Positions 15,002-22,733 of a stretch of DNA of 31,848 nt are shown here, piece after piece. A model generated the notes under the pieces. It made no database searches. It was not told the DNA's origin and saw only the letters and a program-made list of their open reading frames with translations. The stretch comes from a virus: the IMG/VR virus record IMGVR_UViG_3300045935_000011, positions 1-31,848 of that record. One strand, given 5' to 3'. The position numbers were made by a program, and so were the translations under genes. How positions within the stretch are numbered: position 1 is the first letter of the stretch; every line of letters starts with the position of its first letter.

Positions 15002-16234
15002 TCATGCTGTTAGTGCCTGAAGTTGCACACTGGTTACTTGCAATAACCGCAGTTGCACATTGCGAATGGTGCCGCTCCATTGGCTCGCACCCGCGCTGTG
15101 TCCGATCTCAATACTCGCACCTGATCCCATCGTCCCGTCGAATGCGCCCGTGGCTGGCGCAGCACCGTCGCCTGTCATCATTTGTCCACCTGCGCCCCAA
15201 GACGATGCACGTTTTCGCATCGCAGTGCTCATATCGGTAAGCCCCACTTTTTGAAAGCTCGCACTTCCATCGCCTTCTGCGATTGAGGTTGAAGGAGTAG
15301 CACCTAAGCCAAATATGACTCGCCCGGCAGCTCCGGTAGCAATGGCGAAACGATTTCCTTGCGCCACCGTCCAGTTGGTGGATAGTTCCGAGTACGCAGT
15401 ACCTTGCGTGAAGTCGATAGTGCCAGCCGTCGCAAAGATCATCACGTCGGCTGCACGAGCGGCCCCTGAGCTCGCCATTGGACCGGAGGCGAACTCTGCT
15501 GCATTGAGCGGCTCGAACTGGTTGAAGTCCACATCGATCTGGTCGCCGCTCGTTGCCATCTGAAAACCGTAGGCGACGTTAAGCTCATTGTCGTTCAACT
15601 GCGGTCGCGTGAAGATCACACTGGAGAGGCTCGCAGTAATGTCCGTCGTTGCCGTCCCCTGTTTGAGCAGAACCGCGCCAGCGCCGGTCCTGCGCCTCAC
15701 GAACGCGCTATTGGTGCGCGAGCTTGCCGCAGCGACCAGCGTTTGCAGGATAGTTCCGTTTGGGGCGGTGCAGGTCAGCGTGGTGCAGGAGTTCGGGACG
15801 CCGTCGATACCCGTTGCGGTGAGTGTTGGCGTGATTCCAACTGCAACCCAACTCGCATCCGTCATATCCCGAATGGCGCGAGTAGTCGGGATAAGCTGCA
15901 CGCCCGCAGGTTCGCTCCAGTAGCCACCGTACGCTCCAACTGCGGTATCACGGCCAAGGTAGGTCGAGCGGGCAATTCCCGTTGCAACCTGCGCCCACAG
16001 GCCGCTGGCGAGCTTCGTCCAGGCGACCGAGGCGCGGGTGAATGTCGGCGTTGCAGAGCCTAGAGCAATTACCGGAATGGTATTGACGATGCCATTGCCG
16101 AGATCATCTAAAAGCAGCAAGAACGACGGCGAACCAGCGCCGCCAGCGCCGCCAGCTTCAGAATCGCTCAGCCGCGTGAATATCTCGCCACGGCGATCCG
16201 ATGCAATGAATTCCTTTGGAAAACCAGCGCGCAT
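15002..16234 (-). CDS. Lectin-like virion/decoration protein (410 aa)
   Basis: A 410-residue beta-rich protein whose ATG overlaps the TAA of the previous gene (TAATG). The region from about residue 60 reads TPTFTRASVAWTKLASGLWA, then GGYWSEPAGVQLIPTTRAIR and DMTDASWVAVGITPTLTATG; this F-T-R-A-S ... G-Y-x-x-E-P-A-x-x-x-x ... W pattern is shared by phage virion proteins with lectin-like or carbohydrate-binding sandwich folds. A second half around TSIAEGDGSASFQKVGLTDM and WSGTIRNVQLRLLQVTSVQL suggests a concanavalin-like domain. It is unusual to find this between portal and scaffold rather than with the fibres. A capsid decoration that binds glycans is a reasonable inference; a receptor fibre is the alternative. 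Confidence 0.55.
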   Translation of the reverse strand: MRAGFPKEFIASDRRGEIFTRLSDSEAGGAGGAGSPSFLLLLDDLGNGIVNTIPVIALGSATPTFTRASVAWTKLASGLWAQVATGIARSTYLGRDTAVGAYGGYWSEPAGVQLIPTTRAIRDMTDASWVAVGITPTLTATGIDGVPNSCTTLTCTAPNGTILQTLVAAASSRTNSAFVRRRTGAGAVLLKQGTATTDITASLSSVIFTRPQLNDNELNVAYGFQMATSGDQIDVDFNQFEPLNAAEFASGPMASSGAARAADVMIFATAGTIDFTQGTAYSELSTNWTVAQGNRFAIATGAAGRVIFGLGATPSTSIAEGDGSASFQKVGLTDMSTAMRKRASSWGAGGQMMTGDGAAPATGAFDGTMGSGASIEIGHSAGASQWSGTIRNVQLRLLQVTSVQLQALTA

Positions 16235-16539
16235 TACGAATACCAGGCCGCCGTGAGCAGTCCGCCTGCGATCGAAATAACGCTCAAAGTTTGAACGCCG
16301 TACAGCTCATATCCGATAGGGTTCAACTCGCTCGCGGTGCCGTCGGTTACGTCAGCAGGCACGGTTGCGACCGCGTTCTTGACGGCGGCAAAGTCCGACG
16401 TAGCCGAGAGAATCACGCAATTGGCGCCGGCAGGCGGTGTCAGCGTTTCGGCGACACCTGCGGCAAGCGAGCGCGAAGTGATAAAGTCTGACGGCGGACG
16501 CAGGATGTACTGGCGCAGAAAGTTAGGCAGTTTGACCAT
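16234..16539 (-). CDS. Small virion-associated protein (101 aa)
   Basis: A 101-residue protein that begins MVKLPNFLRQYILRPPSDF and continues as beta sequence: SLAAGVAETLTPPAGANCVI, then AVATVPADVTDGTASELNPI and a C-terminal GVQTLSVISIAGGLLTAAWY. The phrase P-A-D-V-T-D-G-T-A-S-E-L-N-P followed by L-S-V-I-S-I-A and a final A-A-W/F-Y is a pattern I have seen in small phage proteins next to decoration or fibre genes. It is directly coupled to the lectin-like 410-residue gene downstream, so the two products may work together on the virion surface. The biochemical role is unknown. Confidence 0.55.
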   Translation of the reverse strand: MVKLPNFLRQYILRPPSDFITSRSLAAGVAETLTPPAGANCVILSATSDFAAVKNAVATVPADVTDGTASELNPIGYELYGVQTLSVISIAGGLLTAAWYS

Positions 16540-16554
16540 TGGAGTTCCTTTCGG

Positions 16555-16845
16555 TTACGGCTCTGATACCAGCTTGCGTCCGTTATTCACATCATCGGCA
16601 ATAACCACCCCTGGAACAAAACACAGCGCCTCGGCCACGTTATCGCCCTGCTGCGTTGTTACCTGCACCACGCAACCGCCTGGGACTTGCATCGCTTTGC
16701 AGCTTTTCATCCAGCCTTCGGCCTGACTGCTCGCCTTGCAAAGCAATCGGAACATATCGCCGTTGCCGACAACCTTTACATCGGGCACATTCACCCGAGT
16801 TCCGCTTATATCGCTGTTGTGCAGAGTCTTCGCGCTATCCGGCAT
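16555..16845 (-). CDS. Small hypothetical protein (96 aa)
   Basis: A 96-residue protein with GGAGG five bases before the ATG at 16845. The sequence is mixed beta/alpha: TRVNVPDVKVVGNGDMFRLL, then CKASSQAEGWMKSCKAMQVP and GCVVQVTTQQGDNVAEALCF. It contains four cysteines but no spaced zinc motif. It resembles no family that I recognise with certainty; the phrase on a Gln/Gly-rich beta turn suggests a small structural protein. It lies 31 bases after the portal stop and 15 bases before the next gene, within the head operon. Confidence 0.5.
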   Translation of the reverse strand: MPDSAKTLHNSDISGTRVNVPDVKVVGNGDMFRLLCKASSQAEGWMKSCKAMQVPGGCVVQVTTQQGDNVAEALCFVPGVVIADDVNNGRKLVSEP

Positions 16846-16876
16846 GATTGCCTCCTTTCAGATTGCCGTGATTCCG

Positions 16877-19255
16877 TCACGGCGCGGTATTTGCGCCCGG
16901 CTTAGCGCCATTCGGTTTCGCCTTTGCCGCCTTGTCCGCAACAGCGAGCTTTGACCCGGCCGTAATCTCAGCCACGCGGATTCTGGTGTGCGCTTCGAGC
17001 GCTGCTTTCCAAGCTTCAAACGCTTCACCTTTCTCGCCATTCAGCCCCTCTGCGGCGGCGTTCGCGGCATCAATCTCGATTTGCTGCTGCTGCTGGAGCA
17101 ACGTCACTTGCGCCGTCATGTGCGCGGTCTCGGCCTCCTGCGCGGCCTTGCGCGCATTGTGCGGTACGGCGATCGCCTCAGCCTGCGCCCGCAGCAAGTC
17201 CGCCTGCGCCGTCATGGTCTTCGCCTTCGCTTCTTCCATTGCCGCGGCGAGCTTCATGCGCTCGGCCTCTTGACGCTGCGGTTCAAGCTGCTGCTCATTC
17301 AAGACCTGCTGTTGTTTCATCGCGTTCAACTGCTGGCCTGCGATATCGGCCTTCTTTAGCGTCTCCTGCGCCTGTTGCAATTGCTCTTGCATCTGGGCGA
17401 TCATCTGCCCGGCTTGCGCGGCTGGAATCGGCCCCTGCGGCGTCTGGATCACGGGTTCGTCGGGCTCGCCCTTCTGCGGCCCGCGGATCTGCGGCGGGAT
17501 CGTCTTGGCGATGCGCTCGGCCATTTCGTCGGCGCCGGGCCAGTCTTGATTCTTCACGTACAGATCGCCTATCACGTTCCACAAGCCCGGATTCTTCGCC
17601 ATGTTCTCGGCCATGCCGTCAGCGGCTTCCTGGCGCAGCGTGCTGTAGCTCGGCCCGCTCGATACCGTCGTGTCGTACTCCCCGCCCGTCATGTCGTTCA
17701 AGATTCGCGTGATCGCTTGCCCGGTCTCGTCCTGCTCAACCTGCGGCGTGTTGATCGGCGCGTGCCCAATCGTACCGTCCTCATTCATGATCTTCGCTGC
17801 GCCTTGCCAGTCGTAATAGTACGGGATCATGTAGTTGAGGCAGCGCGCGGCTTGCCTGATCGCCCTCATCAATCCATCCATGTAATGAAATGACGCCATT
17901 TCCCCCTGGCTCTGCTGGCGCTGCTCCTGGATGCCGGATTTCGCCGTGCCTGCCGCACCAAGTCGCCCCTGGAATGTGCCTGTAAAAACTCCGGTTGTTT
18001 GTTTTACATTGTCGCCAGCGTGCATAGCGAGCGCGAGGAACCCGACTGGAATATCCGCCATCGGCTGGCGCTGCGGCGCTGGAACAATATGCCCGTCAAC
18101 CGTGGTCGGCTTGTAGAGCACGTACGGCAGAATTGAGCTCGCCACGGCGCCCCATTCGTCCTCGTGGCCTTCCTCTTGCCCTTCTGCCATCACCCACGGC
18201 GATTTGCTGCGCGCGGACACTTCCTCCGTTGCCACGGTCATGAACACGTTATAGCTTTGCGCCGGCCCCTTCGCATTGCGAATCATCCCGCTGCGCGTGA
18301 CTTTGCCTTCGATGTCGATTTCGTCGCCGTAGACTGGGAATACCGGAATCCACTTGCACTTGATCTCGGTCTTTTCCAGAATATCGACGGCAGTGATTTT
18401 GTGCCACATCACACGGCAGCGCGTGCCCGGCCGCTCTTTCTCGATCGTCACGCCCGGCGGCAACTCAAGCAAGTCGTCCTTAAAGCCGCTCTCGCCATTC
18501 GATAGCAGCACCACCGTCGCGGCCGTCTTTTCGATCCGGTAGTATTCGCAGATCAGCACATTGTCCATGCTGCCCCATGCGCTGTAGCCGGATGCGCCGT
18601 TAAATAGCGACGCATCGCATGCTTTTGCTTTCGGAAACTGCCGCTTGAATTCCTTGCGATCGATCAGCGACTCGATGAAGCACCATTGCATGCCGCTGCC
18701 GTCTGGTTCCGTATTCAGCGGATCGATCTTCACGCTGAGCGCATTGCGGATGCGCTTGAAGCACAGCTTTTGATTGAAGGTTTTGTCGTCATAGTATTCC
18801 GGCACAAGGCGAAAATATCCGAAGCCAATTCCGGCCGCGCTGTTGACTGCGGTGTCATACGCTGCATCAGCATTCGATTCGTACTCAATGTGCCGGATCA
18901 TCCCTTGGCGCACCTTCGCGGTGTCGTCATCGGCTGAGTCGCCGACAGGATGTACCTTGATCGACGGCGTATTCTGCCGCTGATCGTTCGTGACTTGATG
19001 CAGGTACGTGGGCAGCGAATTGACCGTAATCATCGGCCGGCGCGCGATCGTGCGCTGCTGCACCGCGATGGGATCCCACTGATTCGTTCCGCCCTTCAAG
19101 AAAAGCAGATCGTCGCGCGCGTCTACGCGGTTCTCGCTTTCGGCTGCTTCGGCGATGGCGTAGCGTTCGCGCGCCTCAACGAGAATTTCATCGTCCGACT
19201 GCTCGCCTGCATCCGGCAAATCTTCGGCGTCGGGTTCGTTTGTACTATAGGCCAT
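16877..19255 (-). CDS. Portal protein, P22 family
   Basis: A 792-residue protein; P22 gp1 is 725. The N terminus is acidic, followed by ARERYAIAEAAESENRVDAR and DDLLFLKGGTNQWDPIAVQQ, then MITVNSLPTYLHQVTNDQRQ, the classical start of the P22_portal family. Later come a body with DPLNTEPDGSGMQWCFIESL and RTKTGIQ-type residues (GTAKSGIQEQRQQSQGEMAS). The last 200 residues are a Gln/Glu/Ala-rich coiled coil (about residues 615-780), matching the long barrel that crowns P22-type portals inside the capsid. It forms the dodecameric DNA channel. Its start overlaps the end of the GNAT-like gene by eleven bases. Confidence 0.85.
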   Translation of the reverse strand: MAYSTNEPDAEDLPDAGEQSDDEILVEARERYAIAEAAESENRVDARDDLLFLKGGTNQWDPIAVQQRTIARRPMITVNSLPTYLHQVTNDQRQNTPSIKVHPVGDSADDDTAKVRQGMIRHIEYESNADAAYDTAVNSAAGIGFGYFRLVPEYYDDKTFNQKLCFKRIRNALSVKIDPLNTEPDGSGMQWCFIESLIDRKEFKRQFPKAKACDASLFNGASGYSAWGSMDNVLICEYYRIEKTAATVVLLSNGESGFKDDLLELPPGVTIEKERPGTRCRVMWHKITAVDILEKTEIKCKWIPVFPVYGDEIDIEGKVTRSGMIRNAKGPAQSYNVFMTVATEEVSARSKSPWVMAEGQEEGHEDEWGAVASSILPYVLYKPTTVDGHIVPAPQRQPMADIPVGFLALAMHAGDNVKQTTGVFTGTFQGRLGAAGTAKSGIQEQRQQSQGEMASFHYMDGLMRAIRQAARCLNYMIPYYYDWQGAAKIMNEDGTIGHAPINTPQVEQDETGQAITRILNDMTGGEYDTTVSSGPSYSTLRQEAADGMAENMAKNPGLWNVIGDLYVKNQDWPGADEMAERIAKTIPPQIRGPQKGEPDEPVIQTPQGPIPAAQAGQMIAQMQEQLQQAQETLKKADIAGQQLNAMKQQQVLNEQQLEPQRQEAERMKLAAAMEEAKAKTMTAQADLLRAQAEAIAVPHNARKAAQEAETAHMTAQVTLLQQQQQIEIDAANAAAEGLNGEKGEAFEAWKAALEAHTRIRVAEITAGSKLAVADKAAKAKPNGAKPGANTAP

Positions 19256-19586
19256 GCGCGATTCTCACTACACGCTCGGGCTGCCGCGCGAGCAGCACGC
19301 ATGGTTGCTGCTGAATCGGAACAAAGCGGAATTTAGCGTAGAACTTGAGCAACTGAACCATGCTCAGGCCGTCCGCAAAGGGCTCAGGCTTTACGATCAG
19401 CGCGAGCTCCGCTTCGTCGGCCTCGCGGCAAGTTTTCCACAAGAGCGCGGTTGCTTCGCCGCGGCCTTGGTCGGTTGATTGCACCGCCACGAGCTCGCGC
19501 GTGCGCTCCCAGAATTCAACCGGCAGGCTCGTGGGTATCGCCACGCGCAGCGATGCGGACTTGTGGGTACGCTTTCCAGGTTCCAT
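19245..19586 (-). CDS. Short GNAT-like acetyltransferase-related protein
   Basis: A 113-residue protein from the ATG at 19586, two bases beyond the terminase stop; longer readings would run into terminase. Residues 34-50 (VAVQSTDQGRGEATALLWKT) carry a Q-x-G-R-G-x-A acetyl-CoA loop and residues 79-100 (LLKFYAKFRFVPIQQQPCVL) carry the F-Y-x-K-x-x-F motif of the GNAT C-terminal half. The usual GNAT is about 145-170 residues, so the N-terminal strands appear shortened, and the loop glycine before R is preceded by unusual residues. Homologues with this truncated form are known in phage packaging operons. The substrate is unknown; it could be inactive. Coupled to terminase and portal, it may modify a virion or host protein. 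Confidence 0.6.
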   Translation of the reverse strand: MEPGKRTHKSASLRVAIPTSLPVEFWERTRELVAVQSTDQGRGEATALLWKTCREADEAELALIVKPEPFADGLSMVQLLKFYAKFRFVPIQQQPCVLLARQPERVVRIAHGL

Positions 19587-19588
19587 CG

Positions 19589-20938
19589 CTACGCCATCCA
19601 CCCGCCGCCAAGCACGGCGCGCTGCTCGAGCGGCTTTTTCTCGCGGCGCGGCGCGACTACGCCGGGGAATAGTTCCGTGAGCATCCATATCAGCGCGTCG
19701 CCCCTGTTCGGACTGCGATCGCCCAGGTAGCCAACCGTGCTGAATCCGCTCAGTTCGTCCTCAAGCTCGCGGAAATATCCGACATGCCGGCACTTTCCGG
19801 TTTCGTAGAGCGCGGATATCGGCTCGGCCCGCACCACCTTACCCCGCGTCGCCGTGACCGCCTTGTAGGGCAACCTGCGCGATCCCTGCGCGCGGCGCGC
19901 GGTCTGGATTGTCGCCTCGACCATCGCGCCGCCGTAGTTCACTTCGCCGACAATCATATCCCCCGCATGCCGGTCGAATGCGTCCACGGCAACTTTGCCC
20001 CAGGTCGCAGGCCCCGCCTTGACAGTGCAGTCCTCCAGCACATAGGCATTTCCATCCGTGCCGAGGGCGCCCACAACAATCCCGATTGCATCGTTGTCAG
20101 CATTGTCCGCGTCGCCCGAACCGGACGGATCAACCCCGACCACTACGCGCACGAAGTCCGGCAGATCGCCGTCGAGCACGCGCCATTTCTCGATCGTCTC
20201 CTCGGAGAACAATTGATTCGGCGTCGCGTCTGCGAATTCGCCTGCAAGGAAACGCTTTTTCAGCCGCGGCGAGAGCGCGTTGAGCGTCGCCATATATTCC
20301 GCAGGCAGATTTTCCGCGTTGTCCTGCGGGTTCATTTGCATGCAGGCGTAATCGTCCGGATGCGAGAGGGGCAGGCGCGTATCTGGGTTGATTTTCTGGA
20401 TGAATAACTTGTACGCCCAATGCGCCTTGCTTGGCGGATTGCAATCGTACAAGGCCCTGGGCTTGAGCATTGTCGGCGCCCTGTTCGTCATGTGCTGTTC
20501 CACAAGTTGCGCCAAGCGCGTCGTCGCGGTCTCGCGCGCTGCGAATGGAATTTGCGAGCACTCGTTGAAGAACAGCGTCGCGTGGTCCTGCCCCAAAATT
20601 TTGTCCACGCGATCTTTGTCATCCAATCCACCAAACCAGATTTGGGACTTGCCGATCTGCGCTATCAGGTTCCCGCCGACGTGATACGGCACGTCCGGGT
20701 AAGCGAGCGCCATCACACGCGGGAATGTTTGCTGCACCACGCTCGATACGCAATGCGACAAGCGGAAACGCAGCACCGCATGAGTTGATCCCGGCGCCTT
20801 CAACGCGCGCATGACGATGTTGCGCATCAAGAGAAAAGTTTTTGCACTGCGGCTGCCTCCGTATAACAGGATGTGCGTCGCGTCGCCGGCGCAGATTGCT
20901 TGCGCCTGTTCCTGTTTCGTGGTGAGCGCAAAAGCCAT
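19589..20938 (-). CDS. Terminase large subunit
   Basis: A 449-residue packaging motor and nuclease. I use the ATG at 20938, which overlaps the TGA of the small subunit as ATGA, rather than the TTG one codon earlier. The ATPase half has a Walker A loop GGSRSAKT (residues 27-34), followed by LLMRNIVMRALK, and a Walker B strand with catalytic Glu in TLFFNECSQ (Glu126). The RNase H-like nuclease half has VVVGVDPSGSG (Asp270), an acidic residue in GDMIVGEVNYGG, and NRGDALIWML near the C terminus. These are the expected catalytic sites. It cuts and pumps concatemeric DNA through the portal. I cannot decide by eye between headful and other packaging strategies. Confidence 0.85.
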   Translation of the reverse strand: MAFALTTKQEQAQAICAGDATHILLYGGSRSAKTFLLMRNIVMRALKAPGSTHAVLRFRLSHCVSSVVQQTFPRVMALAYPDVPYHVGGNLIAQIGKSQIWFGGLDDKDRVDKILGQDHATLFFNECSQIPFAARETATTRLAQLVEQHMTNRAPTMLKPRALYDCNPPSKAHWAYKLFIQKINPDTRLPLSHPDDYACMQMNPQDNAENLPAEYMATLNALSPRLKKRFLAGEFADATPNQLFSEETIEKWRVLDGDLPDFVRVVVGVDPSGSGDADNADNDAIGIVVGALGTDGNAYVLEDCTVKAGPATWGKVAVDAFDRHAGDMIVGEVNYGGAMVEATIQTARRAQGSRRLPYKAVTATRGKVVRAEPISALYETGKCRHVGYFRELEDELSGFSTVGYLGDRSPNRGDALIWMLTELFPGVVAPRREKKPLEQRAVLGGGWMA

Positions 20939-21219
20939 CAAAGCGTCTCGTCGCGCGCCGTGGCGTTTATCACCACCTGGAACAATCCGCCATCCGCCCC
21001 GGTGATCGCCTGCGGCACCTTCCCGTCCAGCCGCTCAGCAAGCATCTGCGTCGCCCACGGTACGCCGGCCGAGGCGAGAATCAGAAGTTTGTCCGCGGCT
21101 TGGCGGACCCGTTCGCCATCATCCTGCGCGATGCACCGATACAGCGCCTCAAGGAAAATTGCGCCACGCTTGCGATCGTTGTTGTTTTTATTACCGGCTG
21201 GAGCGCCGCGCTTCGCCAT
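20938..21219 (-). CDS. Probable terminase small subunit
   Basis: A 93-residue basic protein coded immediately before the large subunit with a four-base overlap. It begins MAKRGAPAGNKNNNDRKRGA, a flexible basic tail, and continues as a helical core: IFLEALYRCIAQDDGERVRQ, then AADKLLILASAGVPWATQML and AERLDGKVPQ. The last phrase, with A/D-R-L-D-G-K-x-x-Q, is widespread in small phage proteins called terminase small subunit or DUF5681-like. It would recognise the packaging site and load the motor. No strong Shine-Dalgarno is present; instead a palindrome lies ten bases upstream of the ATG. Confidence 0.65.
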   Translation of the reverse strand: MAKRGAPAGNKNNNDRKRGAIFLEALYRCIAQDDGERVRQAADKLLILASAGVPWATQMLAERLDGKVPQAITGADGGLFQVVINATARDETL

Positions 21220-21228
21220 TTGCTCTAA

Positions 21229-21246
21229 CTTTCAAGGACTTGAAAG
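21229..21246. promoter_or_regulatory. Operator-like palindrome upstream of small terminase
   Basis: The 18-base sequence CTTTCAAGGACTTGAAAG is a perfect 8-bp inverted repeat around a GA centre. It lies ten bases before the small-terminase ATG and 160 bases before the divergent Cys-rich gene. Its size and symmetry fit the binding site of a dimeric repressor or activator controlling the late operon. It could also form a short RNA stem over the ribosome-binding region of the small terminase. A poor promoter-like pair on the leftward strand (TTGCAA, 17 bases, TAATGT) lies just upstream. Confidence 0.4.
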
Positions 21247-21343
21247 AGCGCACATTACGCCTACATGGCGGCAATTGCAATAAACGCATGTTTGTGCTGA
21301 CAGATGCTATGCTCATATCGCTGGTCCGTGGAGACGGCGCGAA

Positions 21344-21371
21344 GGTCCTGGCGCCTGATATCGCCAGGGCC
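21344..21371 (+). promoter_or_regulatory. Leader hairpin before the Cys-rich gene
   Basis: A strong stem-loop lies 36 bases before the ATG at 21407: arms GGTCCTGGCG (21344-21353) and CGCCAGGGCC (21362-21371) pair with one G-U, leaving an 8-base loop. It is not followed by a U-run. It lies in the apparent 5' leader, upstream of the AGGAG ribosome site, so it may stabilise or regulate the message. Confidence 0.35.
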
Positions 21372-21406
21372 GCCAGTACTCACTCAACTGCTATCAGGAG
21401 CACATC

Positions 21407-21796
21407 ATGTCGAACGGAAATCTTGAAAAAGCACGCGCACGTCAAGCCCAACTGCGTGCCGATGGCTTGGAAACACCAAGGGTCACGCTTCAGCGCGCAA
21501 AGGCGGTCCGACTCTATTTCCGCCAGCACCACGGCGTAGACGAGAACTCAGGCATGGAAGGTGTCCAACTTCTGCGCGATGACGCCAACCGCGACTTCAA
21601 ACTCGCGCAGGACCGCGCGAAACAGGTAGGCTGGCCCGCAGTCGTCGCCGAAACCTGCTGGAAGTGCGAGTGCGGCGACGATGACCCAGGCGCCGGGCAA
21701 CGCATCGCCGATTGCAAGGCCCCACACTGCGCTATCCACCCGGTTCGCCCAAAAACGGCGATCCACCGCCCGCCGACTTTGCCCGAGCCGTACTAA
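21407..21796 (+). CDS. Cys-rich (probable zinc-binding) phage protein
   Basis: A 129-residue protein read rightward with AGGAG well placed before the ATG at 21407. The N-terminal two thirds are helical and basic (NLEKARARQAQLRADGLETP, then VTLQRAKAVRLYFRQHHGV). The C-terminal third holds CWKCECGDDDPGAGQRIADC and then KAPHCAIHPVRP. The order C-x-x-C ... I-x-x-C-x-x-x-x-C-x-I/L-x-P-x-R-P is a conserved motif in small phage proteins that probably bind zinc. It diverges from small terminase and converges on the RuvC-like gene, with a strong hairpin after its stop. It is an isolated rightward gene between the late and replication operons, so a regulatory or packaging-related role is possible but unproven. 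Confidence 0.7.
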   Translation: MSNGNLEKARARQAQLRADGLETPRVTLQRAKAVRLYFRQHHGVDENSGMEGVQLLRDDANRDFKLAQDRAKQVGWPAVVAETCWKCECGDDDPGAGQRIADCKAPHCAIHPVRPKTAIHRPPTLPEPY

Positions 21797-21850
21797 ACCC
21801 GCGATAAGCGTCCAAATTCCTTGCTAAATCGACGTTTCCAAGACCTTACC

Positions 21851-21884
21851 CCCTTCCGGCATACATCCGGGTATGCCGGAAGGG
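21851..21884. terminator. Perfect 14-bp hairpin between converging genes
   Basis: The arms CCCTTCCGGCATAC (21851-21864) and GTATGCCGGAAGGG (21871-21884) are exactly complementary, with loop ATCCGG. It lies 55 bases after the stop of the rightward Cys-rich gene and 146 bases after the stop of the leftward RuvC-like gene. Neither side has a long U-run, so it is not a textbook intrinsic terminator, yet the location between convergent operons strongly suggests a two-way transcription barrier. The remaining part of the 21797-22029 gap shows no coding potential, only short AGCTTA repeats near 21924-21942. Confidence 0.6.
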
Positions 21885-22029
21885 TTGACCCCAGAAACAG
21901 CACCATTTTGCCGCCCACACCCTTAGCTTAGGCGTAGCTTATCCCCTAGTCTAGCCTATTCGTAACTCCAAACCTAAGTCTGCCGCTTCAAATCCGTTCG
22001 CAGCAGCTCGCCGACGAGGGTGAAGTCGG

Positions 22030-22545
22030 TCAAACCGGCAGTTCCAGTATTTTCGCCTGCGGCATGGCGAGCGCAGGATTCGCTGGCTTACCCTCGGCTG
22101 TCAAGGCCACAGCGAGCGCCGACCATCGATCAGCTTTGATCCCGAACAAAGGCCCAGGCGAGCGTTTCAAACCGATAGCCGCAGGCTGCCCGCCGTATCG
22201 GTCGATAATCGCGGCGCGAATGTTCGAGTCCCCGGCTTTGGCTGAACCGCAATGGAATATCTTCACCTGCCGCCGGTAGATCAGCACCACCTTGCCGCCA
22301 CGATTCTGCCATGCCTCGGCAAAGCGCCCTATCCACTTCGCCGTCTCGAATGTCTCGCGCCCGACTGCCATCCCGCGCGCCTCAATGTCCTCGATCGCAA
22401 GCAAGTCGTGAACAGCATCGCAATAGCTGCGCAACCGCACAAGCAAACCATCATTCGGCAGCTTATCGTGCATGCCGATAACGCCGTCAGACTCCAGCGC
22501 AATGATTGCGCTCTCCGTCGTACCGGGATCCAGGCCCAAAATCAT
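22030..22545 (-). CDS. RuvC-like Holliday-junction resolvase/nuclease
   Basis: A 171-residue protein from the ATG at 22545, with GGAAGG upstream; longer readings overlap two other genes and lack family features. The first strand MILGLDPGTTESAIIALESD is the RuvC-type RNase H signature with catalytic Asp6. A central acidic pair in LLAIEDIEARGMAVG (Glu53/Glu55) and a C-terminal KADRWSALAVALTAEGKPAN (Asp139 region, in place of the usual H-x-x-D-A) complete the fold. RuvC-like enzymes cut branched recombination or replication intermediates before packaging. It is the last gene of the replication operon, coupled to the zinc-ribbon gene by ATGA. I am sure of the superfamily but not of the exact substrate. 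Confidence 0.75.
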   Translation of the reverse strand: MILGLDPGTTESAIIALESDGVIGMHDKLPNDGLLVRLRSYCDAVHDLLAIEDIEARGMAVGRETFETAKWIGRFAEAWQNRGGKVVLIYRRQVKIFHCGSAKAGDSNIRAAIIDRYGGQPAAIGLKRSPGPLFGIKADRWSALAVALTAEGKPANPALAMPQAKILELPV

Positions 22546-22733
22546 GCCGCCGCCTTCCGCGGTCGCCCAACCTTGCGCCCGGCCTGCGTCTTTCCCACGC
22601 GCACCCGATGCTCGCGGACGATTCTGGCCATGCAATCCCGGCAGTACGGCATGCGCCCATCCTTCGTGCTCCTGTTGTCGCCGAACGCGCGGCCGGGCAG
22701 TTTGGCTTGGCAGCCTGGGCACCACTTTTTCAC
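22542..22733 (-). CDS. Small zinc-ribbon protein (63 aa)
   Basis: A 63-residue protein with a GTG start at 22733 that overlaps the TGA of the helicase-methyltransferase gene (GTGA); its own stop overlaps the RuvC-like ATG. It reads KKWCPGCQAKLPGRAFGDNR, then STKDGRMPYCRDCMARIVRE and ends with a basic RVGRPRK-type tail. The C-P-x-C ... F-x-x-N-x-S-x-x-D-G-x-x-x-Y-C-x-x-C pattern is a standard four-Cys zinc ribbon, often seen in phage replication clusters and in the N termini of HNH proteins. No nuclease residues follow, so a DNA- or protein-binding adapter is the likeliest role. Confidence 0.7.
   Translation of the reverse strand: MKKWCPGCQAKLPGRAFGDNRSTKDGRMPYCRDCMARIVREHRVRVGKTQAGRKVGRPRKAAA

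Noticed and set aside
21548-21766. Leftward 72-codon hydrophobic frame inside the Cys-rich gene
   Set aside because: It mirrors the zinc-motif gene, which has a good ribosome site and a conserved Cys pattern; no support for the antisense frame.
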